NCBI GenBank assembly: GCA_021014945.1
Contig: MU266462.1
Location: 1-53,872 of the forward strand
Origin: Leucogyrophana mollusca
Taxonomy: Eukaryota; Basidiomycota; Agaricomycetes; Boletales
Direction of reading: 5' to 3'
DNA: 53,872 nt
The translations under genes were made by a program, and so were the position numbers. Below the pieces are notes generated by a model that saw only the letters and a list, made by a program, of their open reading frames with translations, was not told where the DNA came from and ran no database searches. Below are positions 11,238 through 23,102 of the stretch, piece by piece. The first letter of the stretch is position 1, and every line of letters starts with the position of its first letter.

Positions 11238-12858
11238 ATGCCTGCTCTCCGCAGCGTTCGCCGGTCCCGTCGGCTATCCGACCAATTCATCGACGGTGGT
11301 AAGTCACTTACCGTGCCTTCGTGGGTCCCCGACGTTCTTAGTTACCTTCTTTGGGCCATATAGCTGCAGACCTCGGTTGGGACTACGAATCCGAGCTGGT
11401 CCATCCAGGTCCTGAAGCGAAGTCCGTTCCCCCCTCATTCCAGCTCGTCCTACCGTCGTCGCCGGACTCCGTAGACCTTCCCTCATCCACTCTCACTTTC
11501 CCTCCCGGGTCGTCCCACTCCCGCAAGCGCAAGGAAGGTCACATTCCACGACCCCCCAACGCTTTCATTGTGTTTCGCTCTTTTGTTTGGGATCAAGTGA
11601 AGCTGCATGGCACAGAACGCGATAACCGCAACATTTCTCGCCTTGCTGGCGATTTCTGGAGGGCGATGATCGGCCCTCAGAAAGCTCCCTTCATAGAGCT
11701 CGCTGCAAAGAAAAAGATCGAGCACGCAAAGCTCTACCCCGACTACAAGTACACGCCCACATATCGAAAGATGTCCAATGGACGGATCAGGCGCGATAGT
11801 AAGGGCGATGTGGAGAGGTGCAACAAGGTTACTTCTCTCCTCATGCAGGGAGTCCTAGACGATGCTCTCCGGAATGCGGTGGAGAAGTTCGACGAGGGTG
11901 AGATGACTCCCACGGAAAATCTTGTAGCGGGACCCCTGCCTTCCCCGCCTATTTCCTCGCCCGAGACTATCGCTGCTTCCCGACCATTCCCTCTTGTCAC
12001 TTCCATGACTCCCCAGGCCATGCACCCTCTTACCCAAAACAAATCGACGAAGAAAACTGCCACGCCGATGCCCATCGCCATCCCACAAGTGTTATCCATC
12101 CCCGAACTCGCCACTCAGCGTTTCAAAAAGCCGCCCCAGCACTGTCGTCGTTCTGGCATCACCAAGCAGTACAAGTCTTCGCCAAAGCGGGTTGTTCGTA
12201 CAACCGCTTTGCCTCAGCTACAACCTGAACCGGCTCTTGTCAAAATAGAGAGTATGCCTTCTCCTGCATTGGCAACTCCTGAGTTGTCATATTCCCTAGC
12301 CATCGACGACCTTGTTCCCACCGCAGATATTCCACCTCTCGATCTAGATGACAGTGGCCATCAGGTGCGCTCCACGTATGACCACGTCTAACCCATTCTC
12401 ATCTCTTTGATATCCAGGTCGAGGACAAGAAAGACGAATATGACTATTCGATCTTGCCTCGGAGCACTGCCCCAGCGTACGGAGATACATATTTCGGTGT
12501 CAAGACTGAAGCTCACAAATTCGTGGACGGGTGCATACTGGGCACCTACAACCACGACCTCAACGATGATATGTTACTAATATCTACGCCTGCTCTTTCG
12601 TATGAGTCATCTTACTCGGGGTCGGAGTCTGGAACTCCTCCAATGACACCCCCTACCGACCACCCGCTCTTCACCAACCCCTTCAATACCTCGAGTTCCT
12701 TCCTTGGAAAATGGCCAACTCCTTCCGACCTAGATCACCTGTTTGGAAAATTCGTGTCTCCGACTTCGGTCCTTCCACCAACGTCGCATATGGCTATCAC
12801 AGAATCTGTGCCCGAAGAGTTGGACCTCAGCATGTGGCTCAACTACGACTGCACATAG
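11238..12858 (+). CDS. HMG-box (MATA_HMG class) transcription factor
   Basis: Exons 11238-11298, 11364-12364 and 12418-12858 join to 500 codons; the two introns (65 and 53 bp) have GTAAGT/TAG and GTGCGC/CAG borders. The first exon encodes a short basic leader, MPALRSVRRSRRLSD. The HMG box (about residues 79-155) begins HIPRPPNAFIVFRS and includes NRNISRLAGDFWRAM, PFIELAAKKKIEHAKLYPDYKY and a basic tail, which is the layout of sequence-specific fungal HMG proteins such as mating regulators. The C-terminal two thirds is Pro/Ser/Thr-rich and probably an activation region. In Agaricomycetes the mating-type loci are homeodomain and pheromone-receptor genes, and none is seen here, so this is more likely a developmental or mating-pathway regulator than a MAT locus gene. 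Confidence 0.93.
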
Positions 12859-13616
12859 ACGAAACACCCCTCCATTCTACTTCCCCTTCCCAGCGTCAAG
12901 TACTTCATTCGCTTCCAGACATCCGAATTCCATATGTCCCCCATAGTACAAAGGTCCGCTCATACCAATTCTCGCATCAACGTATACCACACATTTGCTC
13001 CATCACCGTCATACCGATATACCAACATACCTTCATCCCCCGCACTACGCCTTGTCTGTACTTCCCCGCTCTGTATCTATCAACTGACGCTACTTGTACA
13101 TTAGTTTGTGGTCTCCATGCCCACATAAACATGCATCTTGGCTGTGACTGGGAGCAATCTTTAATAGCATCTCATGTCCTCAAAAATAGCACCGAAAGTA
13201 CTAGCGTCAGACCAACATTCAGGAACCCACATTGCTTGCACGTATACCTCCTTTATCTGAAACTTGGATTCGTCTTTTCGCACTCTCCTGTAACAAATAT
13301 ACATGAAGGTGCACACGGAAAAGTGAGTAGATATACGTATCAGCCCGCTTGATACAGAATCCTTGAATTTCAACCTGACACTCATTGACGCCGGTAGATT
13401 CGGAATTGATGAGTGTCAGCGGCTGTGATTGACAAAATGGTATGTACTAGTAGTACATGAGGTCGTGTTGGTTATATGCTTGAGGAAATCGAGCCTTTTC
13501 TAAGGTTGAAATAGCGAGATGTACAGGATATGGAATACGGAATAGCGTGTCTCTAGATCGTAATAATCCGTGATTTGTAGTGATGATGAAGCAATGCATT
13601 ACCTCGAACCATTCCT
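12859..13616. other. Intergenic between convergent genes
   Basis: Shared 3' flank of the HMG-box gene (+) and the MFS gene (-). Overlapping open frames have no motifs. Nothing else seen. Confidence 0.6.
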
Positions 13617-15891
13617 TTACTTTGCGTAACGGCTGCTATTCCGTATCCTTTCGCCATAGTGCCAGAATATCCACGGGCTGCCGAATGGAGCGGTCAGCGT
13701 TAGCCTATCGGACAGTATGGATAACAAATAAGACGCACGCCGGACATCCTATAACAATTGCCGCCGCGGCAAGGATGGTATCTCCCCACCCAAACCCTAA
13801 TGCTGAGTACATAGCAGGGGCAAATAGGGGGAATCCAAAGCCGGCTAGTGAACGCAGACACGAGACGGCCGCCAGAGCTATTACCCAACGAAGATATGCG
13901 TGAGAAGAGTGCGAAGAAAGCGTATCTTACGGATCGTACCGGAAGCAGCGTGAAGTGTGAATGCATCGACAACATATGTCTGTATACACTGGAAATTCAG
14001 GATCGTTCCGGCGCCGACTAGTGCGATTCCCTGTGTGTTGGAGAGAAGTCGGCCGAGTAGAAAGCGAAGGTTGTGTGACAAGACTCACAATGTCTGGTGC
14101 TATCCAGTGTACTTTGGCCTGTACTGTCCATCCGGTAATCAGGCACCCTATCGGTAAAAGTATTGTTCCCCCGAACATCGCAGCTAAGAGAGGGCCCAGA
14201 TTAGCGTTATAGTGATGGAAATAGACGAGAAGGAGATGAATACGAACGCAGTCTATACTCAGGTTTCCCCATACCCCCATTCTTGTTCTTAAAATAAACA
14301 TAAACCTTATCCAGGGACCTGGCATTTATTTGCGAGGCCCCTGTCAGGCCGACACCGAGGGCGATATAGTGCAGCCCGGAAACGCCGACTTTCTGTTGGT
14401 ATATTCCTTCGAAGATTGTTGGTATAGTTGTCAAGAATACTATGCAACGTCAATCAGCGCCTTCGTGGAATAAACACCGCTGGACGCACGATAAAGGGTC
14501 CCGTACAAGTAGGCCATGTAAATCCCGAGGAGTTGCACGATAGGCTCGCGGACGAAGAGAGCAAACGGACGGATAAGGGACTTGCGCATTATCTGCTGCC
14601 ACCTGTTCACGAAAATGAGATATGACAGAAGTGTTACGGTGGTAGTACTTACGTTCGTTCTTCGCCTTCGAAGATGGTGCGGACTTCTCTGTAAGGACTC
14701 TTTTCAGAGTCCATGGATTTCCTGATTTTTTCAGCCTTCCTCTCTAGTAAAAGAGGCGCAAAGGCTATAGTCGTAATCATGTTAGAAGTATTCGTTGAGC
14801 TAGAGAAAACATACCAACTTTCTTGCAGATAAAACACACCTAAAACTTGGATAACCCCATCAACAATGCTGGTGGACCAAAACTGCATGGAACATTTAGA
14901 AAAATTCTCATTTCCAAACATAACACCTACCACCCATCTCCATGTCGAGCGCTCGGCGATCCAGGCGCCAGTGATTGGGCCCAAAACGGGGCCAAGTAAG
15001 GGAGCCAAGGAATAAAGCGCTACGGCTTGCCCTCGTTCCTCCGCTCTCCAGCAGTCTCCAAGTACGCCCCCACCAATCTAGGAAGACCAAGATTAGACTC
15101 TGGTGTGGTGAAGAATGTATATATTACCGAAAGCGGGGCGCTTCCACCCAGCCCAGCGAGAAAACGAAAAGCGAGCAATTGTGATTCAGTCTGGGCAAAG
15201 CCACAACCCAAATTCCACGCTATGACAAACAATTAGAACCTCGGATAAATCAAGGAGGACAAATTTCACAAACCAAGATACCATAGATTCGCAAGTTGAA
15301 GTACTCGTGACCTCCCATATATCTCACTGAGCGGGCCAAGGAATAAAGGGCCAACAGCTTCGCGGGATTAAAGTGGCAGTAAGTGTTTGTCCAAGTAACA
15401 AGGGGGGAAAGCTCACCATAGGCAAGAACGAATATCGACGTCGTTAGTGCAATCATTACAGAGCTCGTGATACCGAAAGTGACGGCCACCTGATCCGTCG
15501 CGGGTGCAACCATTGATGACGATACTGGACTAATAAACGTAAAGGACGATACGATAGCGGTCGCCGCCCACTTTCGCTTGAAGCTCCAACTGCACCAATC
15601 CCATATCAATCCACGGTCCCGAGAACAAACGGGCGCTGGGACATACTTTTTTGGATTCTGCGGATCATCGGGTCCATCCCAGTCTACAATATAGACATCG
15701 GTATCATTTCGAGAGACTGGCGCAGCCTTGTCGGGGCTATGATTTTGTGTCCCACTCTGCAACCTTTGTTCGTCGGTCTCAGACGGGTCTGCTGGGTGAT
15801 GACCGTGTAGTGTAGGGCTCGGTGAACCCTCGTTTGGTCGTTCACCCGCATGACTTTCCATGAATTCGTCAGAAAATTCTGGGGCGGACAT
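13617..15891 (-). CDS. MFS multidrug transporter (DHA1 family)
   Basis: Thirteen exons on the minus strand join without a break to 535 codons: 15891-15647, 15589-15417, 15357-15274, 15219-15128, 15077-14931, 14882-14819, 14764-14653, 14602-14490, 14439-14248, 14183-14089, 14030-13940, 13877-13739 and 13677-13617. A polar N-terminus of about 85 residues ends DPQNPKNWSFKRKW, the usual junction to TM1 in this family. Further signatures are PLSEIYGR after TM2, RFLAGLGGSAPLS in TM4, LGPVLGPITGAWI (the antiporter motif C) in TM5, LLERKAEKIRK at the start of the central loop, and NFQCIQTYVVDAF in TM11. The predicted role is proton-antiport export of drugs or metabolites at the plasma membrane; the substrate is unknown. 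One 3' splice site (15358) reads AAG rather than CAG/TAG. Confidence 0.95.
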
Positions 15892-18291
15892 GGCGATGGC
15901 ACGGATGCGTGCGTGAGAGACGGTACATTATGCCAGCCTGTCGATGTCTCTGCTTATAAGTAAAAGCAGGCTCCCCATGTGATGACATGGTCGGGATGAC
16001 TTTTGGAGAACACAGACTACGCCGAAATGCCGACACAAATTCTCACGATACTTCTATCACCGCGCCCTCGTTTGCTCGACCATTGCACTCCTTCAGCACT
16101 TCCGGTCTTGGCCTTTTCACCTCGTTTTCCTCCATCAGGGCTTTGGTTCCGCCCACAATACCCTTGACGATTCCCCGTTTAATCCGCCTTCGGAATGCTA
16201 TCTAATGCCTAGTTCCCCGTCCATGTGCTGGAGTCGGCCTTGGTCGGTCTCATCAGACCACAATTAACGCGGTGGATAGCGCTGGATTTGACGTGGCTCG
16301 GATTTCTCGGACCTCCTCCTACCTCGGCGATGTCGCAACCTTGTCATATGGCTGCAGTAAAGCTGTAGGTAAGCTGATTCACCGTGCGCTGTGTGCTGTG
16401 TGCTACATAATCACATCGTGCGATTCGCTCGGCATTCCCTTCCTCCCAGATTACCACCACCACCTAGTATTGTACGTAGCAACGTCCGCGCCTCCTTGTG
16501 ATTGCTAAACACGCGACAGTTGATGCATATCCCTTATAGCTCGCCCAGCCGAGGGGGGACAAACCAATGACGTCCACTTCAGGCCGGGTTGCTCAATGAG
16601 GCAGCACAGATTAGACCAAGGCACTGGATAATTGGTTGAAGGACCGGTCCCGAACCGTGTCGTGTCGTAGCTTCGAATCCCTATATGTATTGTACACGGC
16701 CAGCGAGTGCATCCATACGGGTACACACCAATGAGATGATGTTTGACAAGGTTCATAAACAAGTACGTACCCTTCTAAGTTCTAACTATACGTATGTTCA
16801 TGATTAGTGATTCGGGGCCTACGTCGGTTTTCCCCGCAGCACTAGCGCTTGCTATTCTTATCGAACACTGAGACTGAGCTACCAAATCCAAATAAGCATA
16901 TTCCTGGCGATTATGCGTCCCACTTCATAGTTTCCCTTGGAAAGTAAAACATGCTCTTTCAATCCAATTATCAGCGCGGGCCCTACCAGGCTCTGGGAAC
17001 CCCCTTTTCAAGTGCTACTCTTTGTCTCGTTCATCCATTTGCAGCCTTTCATGATACGCCACTGGTAGTGCACAGGATAGTAGGTGTGACAGTTACTGGT
17101 CTTCGATCGGTTCGATTACTAGCTTTTGCAGAGCAATTCTGCATGTTTCCTGCCCGCGCTACTATCGTGGCCACCGATTGATCGAGGCTTTTTCCAGCAA
17201 CGAGCTTCAAATATGACTTCAAGCTTTGACCAAGCGAGCCGTGTATGTTGTCCGCGTGACAGGCGACCCTGTATCATACACCTCAATCATCCAATTCGTC
17301 TCAAGGTGGACACTCGTGAGTGGACAGTTTCTTGCGTCATCTTCAACGTTAGCTTCTGCTCAACAGAAAACATTCGCTTTGTTCTAGAACGTGAGGCCTG
17401 CCATCTACTTTACCCTTTCGTGGCGTTTCTTCCACGGACCCAGCTTCTTTCCAAATGCGCATTCTCGCACGCAAAGCAGAGGATATTGCATCATAACCTC
17501 GATTATGAGGGAGTCCCTTTAAATTACCCATCGCAATTTATCTTGCGATACCCTTCCAGCGATATTGCTCCCTATCCAATAGGGAGCGCACGGCTGTCTC
17601 GGGCGTTTGTTGTCGTGCGAGTCGCGCCATCATAGGCGGAGTTTCGTGTGGACGAAGGCATCGTACAGTGTCCTATAAAATGAGCAGACAGCTCAGGGAT
17701 TTCAACGCACCCTTCTTTTTCTCCTCATCCTTAGATGTATGGCTAGGTCTCTGAGGACCAGTGTTACCTTCCAGTTTGCTCCGACGGAAATACGGAGATA
17801 CTGCGATACCGTGCGAAGGTACTATGATCGTTCTGCATGCTGCTCTGCCGAGTGCACTCATCCATCCAACCTCGCGTCCTTGTCCCACCTCTACCCGGTT
17901 TTGTGGACTTGTTATCATCACTCGGAAAAATATCTCTTGATATTATCTGGTTTAATGTAACGTGTGCGCAGACCGGGTTGTGGCGGCCGCAAGGATCGAG
18001 GTTCATGTGTGATTGTCGTCGGCGGGCGCACTGGTGGATACAATCAAAACGCGACGGAGTGTCCGTCGGATGTGTTTTCTCATGTGCTTTGTTGGTGCGA
18101 TGAGGCACGGTGCCAATAACTACTAGAGTTTCAATCTCTTCAGACAACTTAATCATAATGAACCCTGACAACGAAACAATAATTCCACCGCGTTGATATA
18201 TTGAACATTGGCACAGTGCTTGCTACATAATTCTTACTAACCATCGGGACTACCCACTTATATCAACAACCAAATTCTACCCATGCGCCCT
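15892..18291. other. 2.4-kb gene-poor spacer
   Basis: I found no gene. The longest open frame (17126-17635, +) has no motif and poor codon character. No tRNA cloverleaf could be built. The left end should carry the promoter of the divergently placed MFS gene. Confidence 0.5.
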
Positions 18292-19820
18292 TTACCATCC
18301 TCTCGCTTCGTAATCTGCGAGAGTGTCCTTCGTGGTCTCGGCGATCGTGCGGTATTTGAGACCGAGGACTTCAGTTGCTCGATCAGTCTTGTACCTAATC
18401 ATATGGATAGTAGCGGGATTGGGGGTTCCAGCGCCAGGGTTTCCCAAAGGGAGAGGGCTTGACAACTTTGGTGGGGGAGAAATAGCGTTGGCCGCGTCAA
18501 CTGCAGGACGTCACGGCGAGTCATTGGCTTTAATTCAGAGGTGCGCTTATGCATTGATACGCACTAAAATCTTGCCATTTCCACACCCCTTCGAATGGAC
18601 GGTGAGTGTAGGCATCCCTGAATGGGCGACGAAGCTTGCTTACCTGCACTGACAATAATTCTCTTTGACCCAGCAGCCTCTTTCTCCAGTGCAAGCGAAT
18701 GAGCCTCGGCGAGATCGCGGACGTCAATCCAGGCTGAACCAGTTGTTGCAAGGAATTCGTTGGTCGCCCCGCTAGCGGTAGGGTGCGCAACGAAGTTGTA
18801 CCACGATAAAGCGGAGGTGTTCAGCGAGGAAGGGGTTGTGACCGCATGAATTGTGGGCTATTAGATGGATCGGTTAGTTGATTGAATACCGTGATATATA
18901 ACAGACAACTGACGTACCCCGAAAACCTATATAATTGTATTCGAAGACTTTATGAGACGGCGGACTCCCGCATTCGGTCAAAGACGCACATATGGTGGGT
19001 TGAGTACAACGATATCCCAGCTGATTTTGCTCTTGTTGTCCTCCCAGAATTTCCACACTCCTGCGAACTGAGAGTTAAACGGAGCTGGCGCTGCCAATCA
19101 GCTCGATATACCTTTCTCAGCGAGTGTCTTGGATGCTCTGTATTTGACCATGTTCGTTAGAACAGGACCACCTTGCGCAAGGAACTCGAGACATTGGTCA
19201 TTCCAGTTGCTCTCGTCGAACTCCTGTGGCTTTGGGTTGTCATGCAGAACCGCCGCGCCAGAGGAAGTAACAACGACACGTTTCACCGAAGTGCTGAAGA
19301 GTCTGATGAGAAGTACTGCGCGGAATACGCGCCGTAGGAACGCACCCGTGCTCGAGGGCACTCTGAAGCATGCCCACTGTGCCGTTAACGGCGGGGGTGA
19401 TCAATTCTGGAGGATGTTCTGGTCGAAGTACAATTTATTGGGAAAAGATCGAACATACCATAAGGGTCGTCGGCGTTCAAGTGGAAGGGGGACGCAGTAT
19501 GTTCAATGGCATCGACGCCTTTCACGGCTTCGTCAAAAGCACCTTTCTGCGCAAGAGGTCATGATGTAGCCCCAGTCCTATAGCGGGGTAGGTAGAACAG
19601 CACTGACCTTGGTAATGTCTGGAACAATCACGACCTCGTGCTTATCGCCATACTGGCTGAATGTCTTCTTCAGGTGTTCTCCCTTGTCCTCAGAACGGAC
19701 TGTGCTGCGAACAGAGTAGCCTCGCTCTAGGAGGTTGCGCACAACCCAGATGGCGATATATCCATTTGCGCCTGAGACCAAAACCTTTTGGCCGGCAGCT
19801 GGTGACTGTAAGGCGGGCAT
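18292..19820 (-). CDS. Extended SDR ketoreductase (dihydroflavonol reductase / Gre2-like)
   Basis: Nine exons join to 360 codons: 19820-19608, 19546-19459, 19418-19346, 19293-19112, 19060-18990, 18926-18918, 18857-18644, 18588-18565 and 18500-18292. The N-terminal Rossmann motif reads VSGANGYIAIW (G-x-x-G-x-x-A variant). The segment VKRVVVTSSGAAV carries the active-site Ser, and YRASKTLAEK is the YxxxK catalytic pair. The NPPYVFGP loop and a C-terminal TDRATEVLGLKYRTI complete the family pattern. The reaction class is NADPH-dependent reduction of a ketone or aldehyde in the cytosol; the natural substrate is not deducible. A 9-nt exon encodes VFG and is needed to complete the conserved NPPYVFGP. 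The first ATG (19818-19820) starts seven codons before the Rossmann strand; a longer N-terminus is open upstream but not needed. Confidence 0.93.
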
Positions 19821-20449
19821 TTGGAGACGATGAGAGTATTGAAGGAACGATAAGGCTTCCTTCCCGTCAAGTGGGTCCTCGTGAACATGGCGCAATATTT
19901 ATACTCTACACTTGCCAAATCTGGAACTTCTCGAGTCGATAACAAGTCTTGAGGGTTTACTGCTCCCGAGCATCTGAGGTGCGACCATTACTGCCGTGCA
20001 ATCGGCGAGTGGACCAGGACAGTGGACGCAGTCCTCATCCTCATCATCGTTCAAACTTTCAAAATTGGGGCTCACCATTTTGGCGACTGCAATAGCAGGA
20101 CCGACTTCGGTATCCTCGGATCAACCCCCCATATTTTGCCGAGGCCGAATGATACCGAACATCACGTTGCAAGTTTTAATGTGTTCAGGTCTCTTCCTAA
20201 ATCAAAACCCTGGCAAAACCGATGCAAACGACGGAGACCGTTCTTGCTCTATTGGAAACATCAGCCAGGACCCGGACACGAGCATCTCACAGGGCGTATC
20301 AGCCCTCGACACTGGACGCGGCCTCCGGGCAGGTATTTTCTCTGTAATACTTGTTATTTTTTCTGGCATTGGTGGCATGAGCTGCGACCGTGTCGTACAG
20401 TCGACATGGATGGCTCTGTTTCGGCCCACAATCCGCTTGGATACCCAGC

Positions 20450-21446
20450 GGAGGGTAATCGACTTGTATTCCACGACGCCACTCGGAGCTCTGTCGCTAG
20501 CAAGGAGTGCATGGCCAAGATATTCATGACCACGCAGTCGATCCAAAGTCAACCGGGTACTGTCAGCGAGATGCGACAAACCGCTTCGGGGAGGGGAAGT
20601 GCTGGGAAACCCACATTGATGTGTTGACGACAGCGATGGCGAAGGAGACAGGTATTCATCCAGCCAATCACAGCGGTCAAGGTAAACCCGCACAGAATAT
20701 TTGCCCTGAATGGGTCGGAGCCAACCATATCTTCCGACTCATCGCATACCACAAGCTTCGATCCATCACTGAACTGAGTGGAAAGGCGTTCTTACGAGCG
20801 TGGTGGCATATCGTATCCTGTGAGTAAAGCTGTCACCCCGTTGCTCTAATTTACCTTTTCTGCAGGCCATTATGAACTCTGGAAGCAGGACATCCACCAT
20901 CGCGATATCAGCGAAAGCAATCTGATGTATTACTGCAACGCTGAAGGTGTCGCTGTGGGAGTACTCAATGATTTCGACTTGTCCTCCACCACGAAAGGCC
21001 GCCAGAGCAACAAACGCACAGGGACGATAGCATTCATGGCGATTGAACTGCTTACACAAACTGTTCTGGATGGTCACGAGACACACGAGTACCACCACGC
21101 TGCAGAATCATTTATCTGGGTGCTTGCGTGGGTCACGCTCCACTATGAACATGGAACCCGTCTCCCGCGCCAGCATAGACCTCTCGAACGCTTGCTTTCA
21201 TCGCAGGGTGTGGCATGTGGCAAGGAAAAGGTGTGGTTGATGGTGAGCGAACGCAATGAACTGAAGCCGCCACCGTCACAGCAGGAGAGTTGGAAAGTCG
21301 CTATGGGTTGCTTGGAGGTGCTGGCTATGCAATATGCCGAGACTGGGGGTAAGCCGATCTATATGGCGATGGCGGAAGCGTTTGAGAAATGGCTGCATAG
21401 CGCGGTAAAGGATTGTCTAGGTTATGAGAGAATAAATACCATATGA
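20450..21446 (+). pseudogene. FunK1-type protein kinase, copy B (degenerate N-lobe, intact C-lobe)
   Basis: The second exon, 20866-21446, is open and encodes a complete FunK1 C-lobe: IHHRDISESNLM (catalytic HRD loop), LNDFDLSSTT (DFD in place of DFG), then TGTIAFMAIELL and the family tail FEKWLHSAVKD. A 46-bp intron (20820-20865, GTGAGT/CAG) joins it to a first exon ending LRSITELSGKAFLRAWWHIVS. Upstream, only a scrambled N-lobe is found. NRLVFHD and CMAKIF (the VAxK-type Lys segment) lie around 20455-20520 in another frame, and that frame stops near 20627. Compared with the complete copy at 26498-29559, the ATP-binding lobe is frame-broken. It is either a pseudogene or a truncated kinase. 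Confidence 0.75.
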
Positions 21447-21742
21447 TAAGGGGCGTTTTTCTTTTGATTGGGTACATGAAATTCTGAGACAGCTGGTGTC
21501 GAGGATGTGCTGTGGCCGATTGCGCTTTTCTCCAAATGTGTGCTACGTAGATATAGATCAGCAACGTTATATTCGAGTACCAACCCTTCCCCGACACAGA
21601 CAACATGCACGCCGGAGACACCAGTGCACAAAAACATCAACGTGTCCAGTGTTCACCTAAACATGCTTCACCAGCATGACTGTATCGAGTAGCACTCCCT
21701 TCCTACTCAGCACGAACAAACTCCGCGTCGACTTAGCGCAGC

Positions 21743-22010
21743 AGGACCCCTGCATATTGGTACAGAGGTCCTATCCAAAATCGCCAAATTTTGGCCTTTC
21801 CGTCCTTTCTGATTTTGACCAGTTCCGTCCGCATATTACTCGGACCTCGATTTTTGCCCCGCCATTCGTCCGCCAAAAGGATACAACATCATTTCACGAG
21901 CACCTCGTCCGCCTAGCATGATACGACTTCGGAGTATGAGGGATCCGTCCGCACAGCAGGATATGACTTCACATTGCGAAGGATTCGTCCGCACGAACAG
22001 ATAGAGATCA
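21743..22010 (-). repeat. Tandem ~40-bp unit block, right (inverted) copy
   Basis: Read on the plus strand this begins AGGACCCCTGCATATTGG and continues with units opening (T/C)CGTCCGC, followed by AGGATAYGACTTC-like stretches. It is the reverse complement of 663-926, with similarity persisting through TCTGTTYGTGCGG at the outer end. It starts about 300 bp after the FunK1 copy B stop codon. Confidence 0.75.
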
Positions 22011-22757
22011 GTAAAACCACAGGACGCACAAGTGCAATTACACCATGAAAAGGTGGCTCTTAAGTTAGTAATTAGAGGCGCTCAGCCTTATGTTTAACAT
22101 GATAAGATTAAGCTAGGACAAGGCGGTCGTAATCCTGGAGATCCGCAGGTGGCTCCTGTCCGACGTCCGTAGTAGCGACATGCAAGAGGTGTGTGCGGGG
22201 CTTGTGGTGAGGTTGGAGGATTGCACGGGGACACCTTCGGGGGCGCTCCCGAGGCGATTATCAGCGGAGGAGATTATTTTAACAAGCAAGAATGGTCGAC
22301 AACTTTTCTTCTGAGTGGGGCAAGGGCACGTCATTGATGAAAGCGGGGTGGCAGGAACCGAATGCGTTATGATTGACAGGCCTTCAACTATCCCAACGGC
22401 AAGGAGAAGATAGCGCCTGAGAACTCGAAGAGAGAGCAGAAGAAAACACTCATCCTGTACAACCACCGCATTTTTAGATAGTCATTGGTTAAAAAAATAA
22501 ATGCCTTCCTTTCCCTGGGCTGAAGGAGTATTGGGATCATGATGCGGATGTGCCCAAGACAGTGAGAAATGCACTTGTCGCTCGGAACCGACGTTTGGCA
22601 ACATCATGACGCAGCGCAAGATGCGTAGGTGTTATACAGTGGAGTTACAACAATGTGCAGCGCAGCACATGCAACGACGTGCACTCGACGTGCGTGGTTG
22701 ACTGGGAGCTTGCCGGCGGTTGGTTCGATCAATGACTGGTTGACCATGTTGGAGCCT
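22011..22757. other. Spacer between repeat blocks
   Basis: No gene recognised. The minus-strand frame at 22113-22466 has no motif. Confidence 0.4.
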
Positions 22758-22945
22758 CATCCGTCCGAATATCGGATCGGACATTGCTACCGACGCACCA
22801 CATCCGTCCGCCTTCCAGGATCGGACATTTGCCAGATTTTCGCCCTTTCCGTCAGCATTAGGATGGGACATCAGGCCATTTTTAGGGGGGTTTCCGTCCG
22901 CATAGTGGATACCACATCTAAGGTGATACGCAGGGGTCCTAGCGC
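22758..22945 (+). repeat. Third, rearranged block of the ~40-bp units
   Basis: Four units open with TCCGTC(C)GC/A and continue with GGAT(C/A)nnACAT. The CAGGGGTCCT tail appears after the units in plus orientation, whereas at 21743 it precedes them in the reverse sense. This looks like a mosaic or recombined relative of the other two blocks. It lies immediately upstream of FunK1 copy C. Confidence 0.6.
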
Positions 22946-23102
22946 AGCCCGACGGAGACCCTCGACCACAATTTTCCGCGTGCTGTGCCGGGTGGCATTA
23001 CATCAAGGGTGGACTGTAGCTTTTTTTAGTTATGCTCTCCATACCTCGCCTTGTTTCATGTATCATCGAGTTGTTGATGTGCCCCATCGCAGGCCCGTTA
23101 AC

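Noticed and set aside
11238..12858. Mating-type (MAT) locus because of the HMG box
   Set aside because: Agaricomycete MAT loci carry homeodomain or pheromone-receptor genes; none is present nearby.
16660..16700. tRNA gene suggested by a TTCGAATCC box
   Set aside because: No matching A box or foldable acceptor stem at the right distance on either strand.
17126..17635. 169-codon plus-strand open frame as a gene
   Set aside because: No motif, no promoter or intron pattern, and composition is not coding-like.
663..22010. A giant Starship-like mobile element bounded by the inverted blocks
   Set aside because: No tyrosine recombinase (DUF3435) captain or other integrase gene lies inside, Starships are known from Pezizomycotina, and the genes between look like ordinary chromosome. 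Kept only as a testable finding.
21743..22010. CRISPR-like array because of regularly spaced ~40-bp units
   Set aside because: Units are degenerate along their whole length without distinct spacers, and the genome is fungal.
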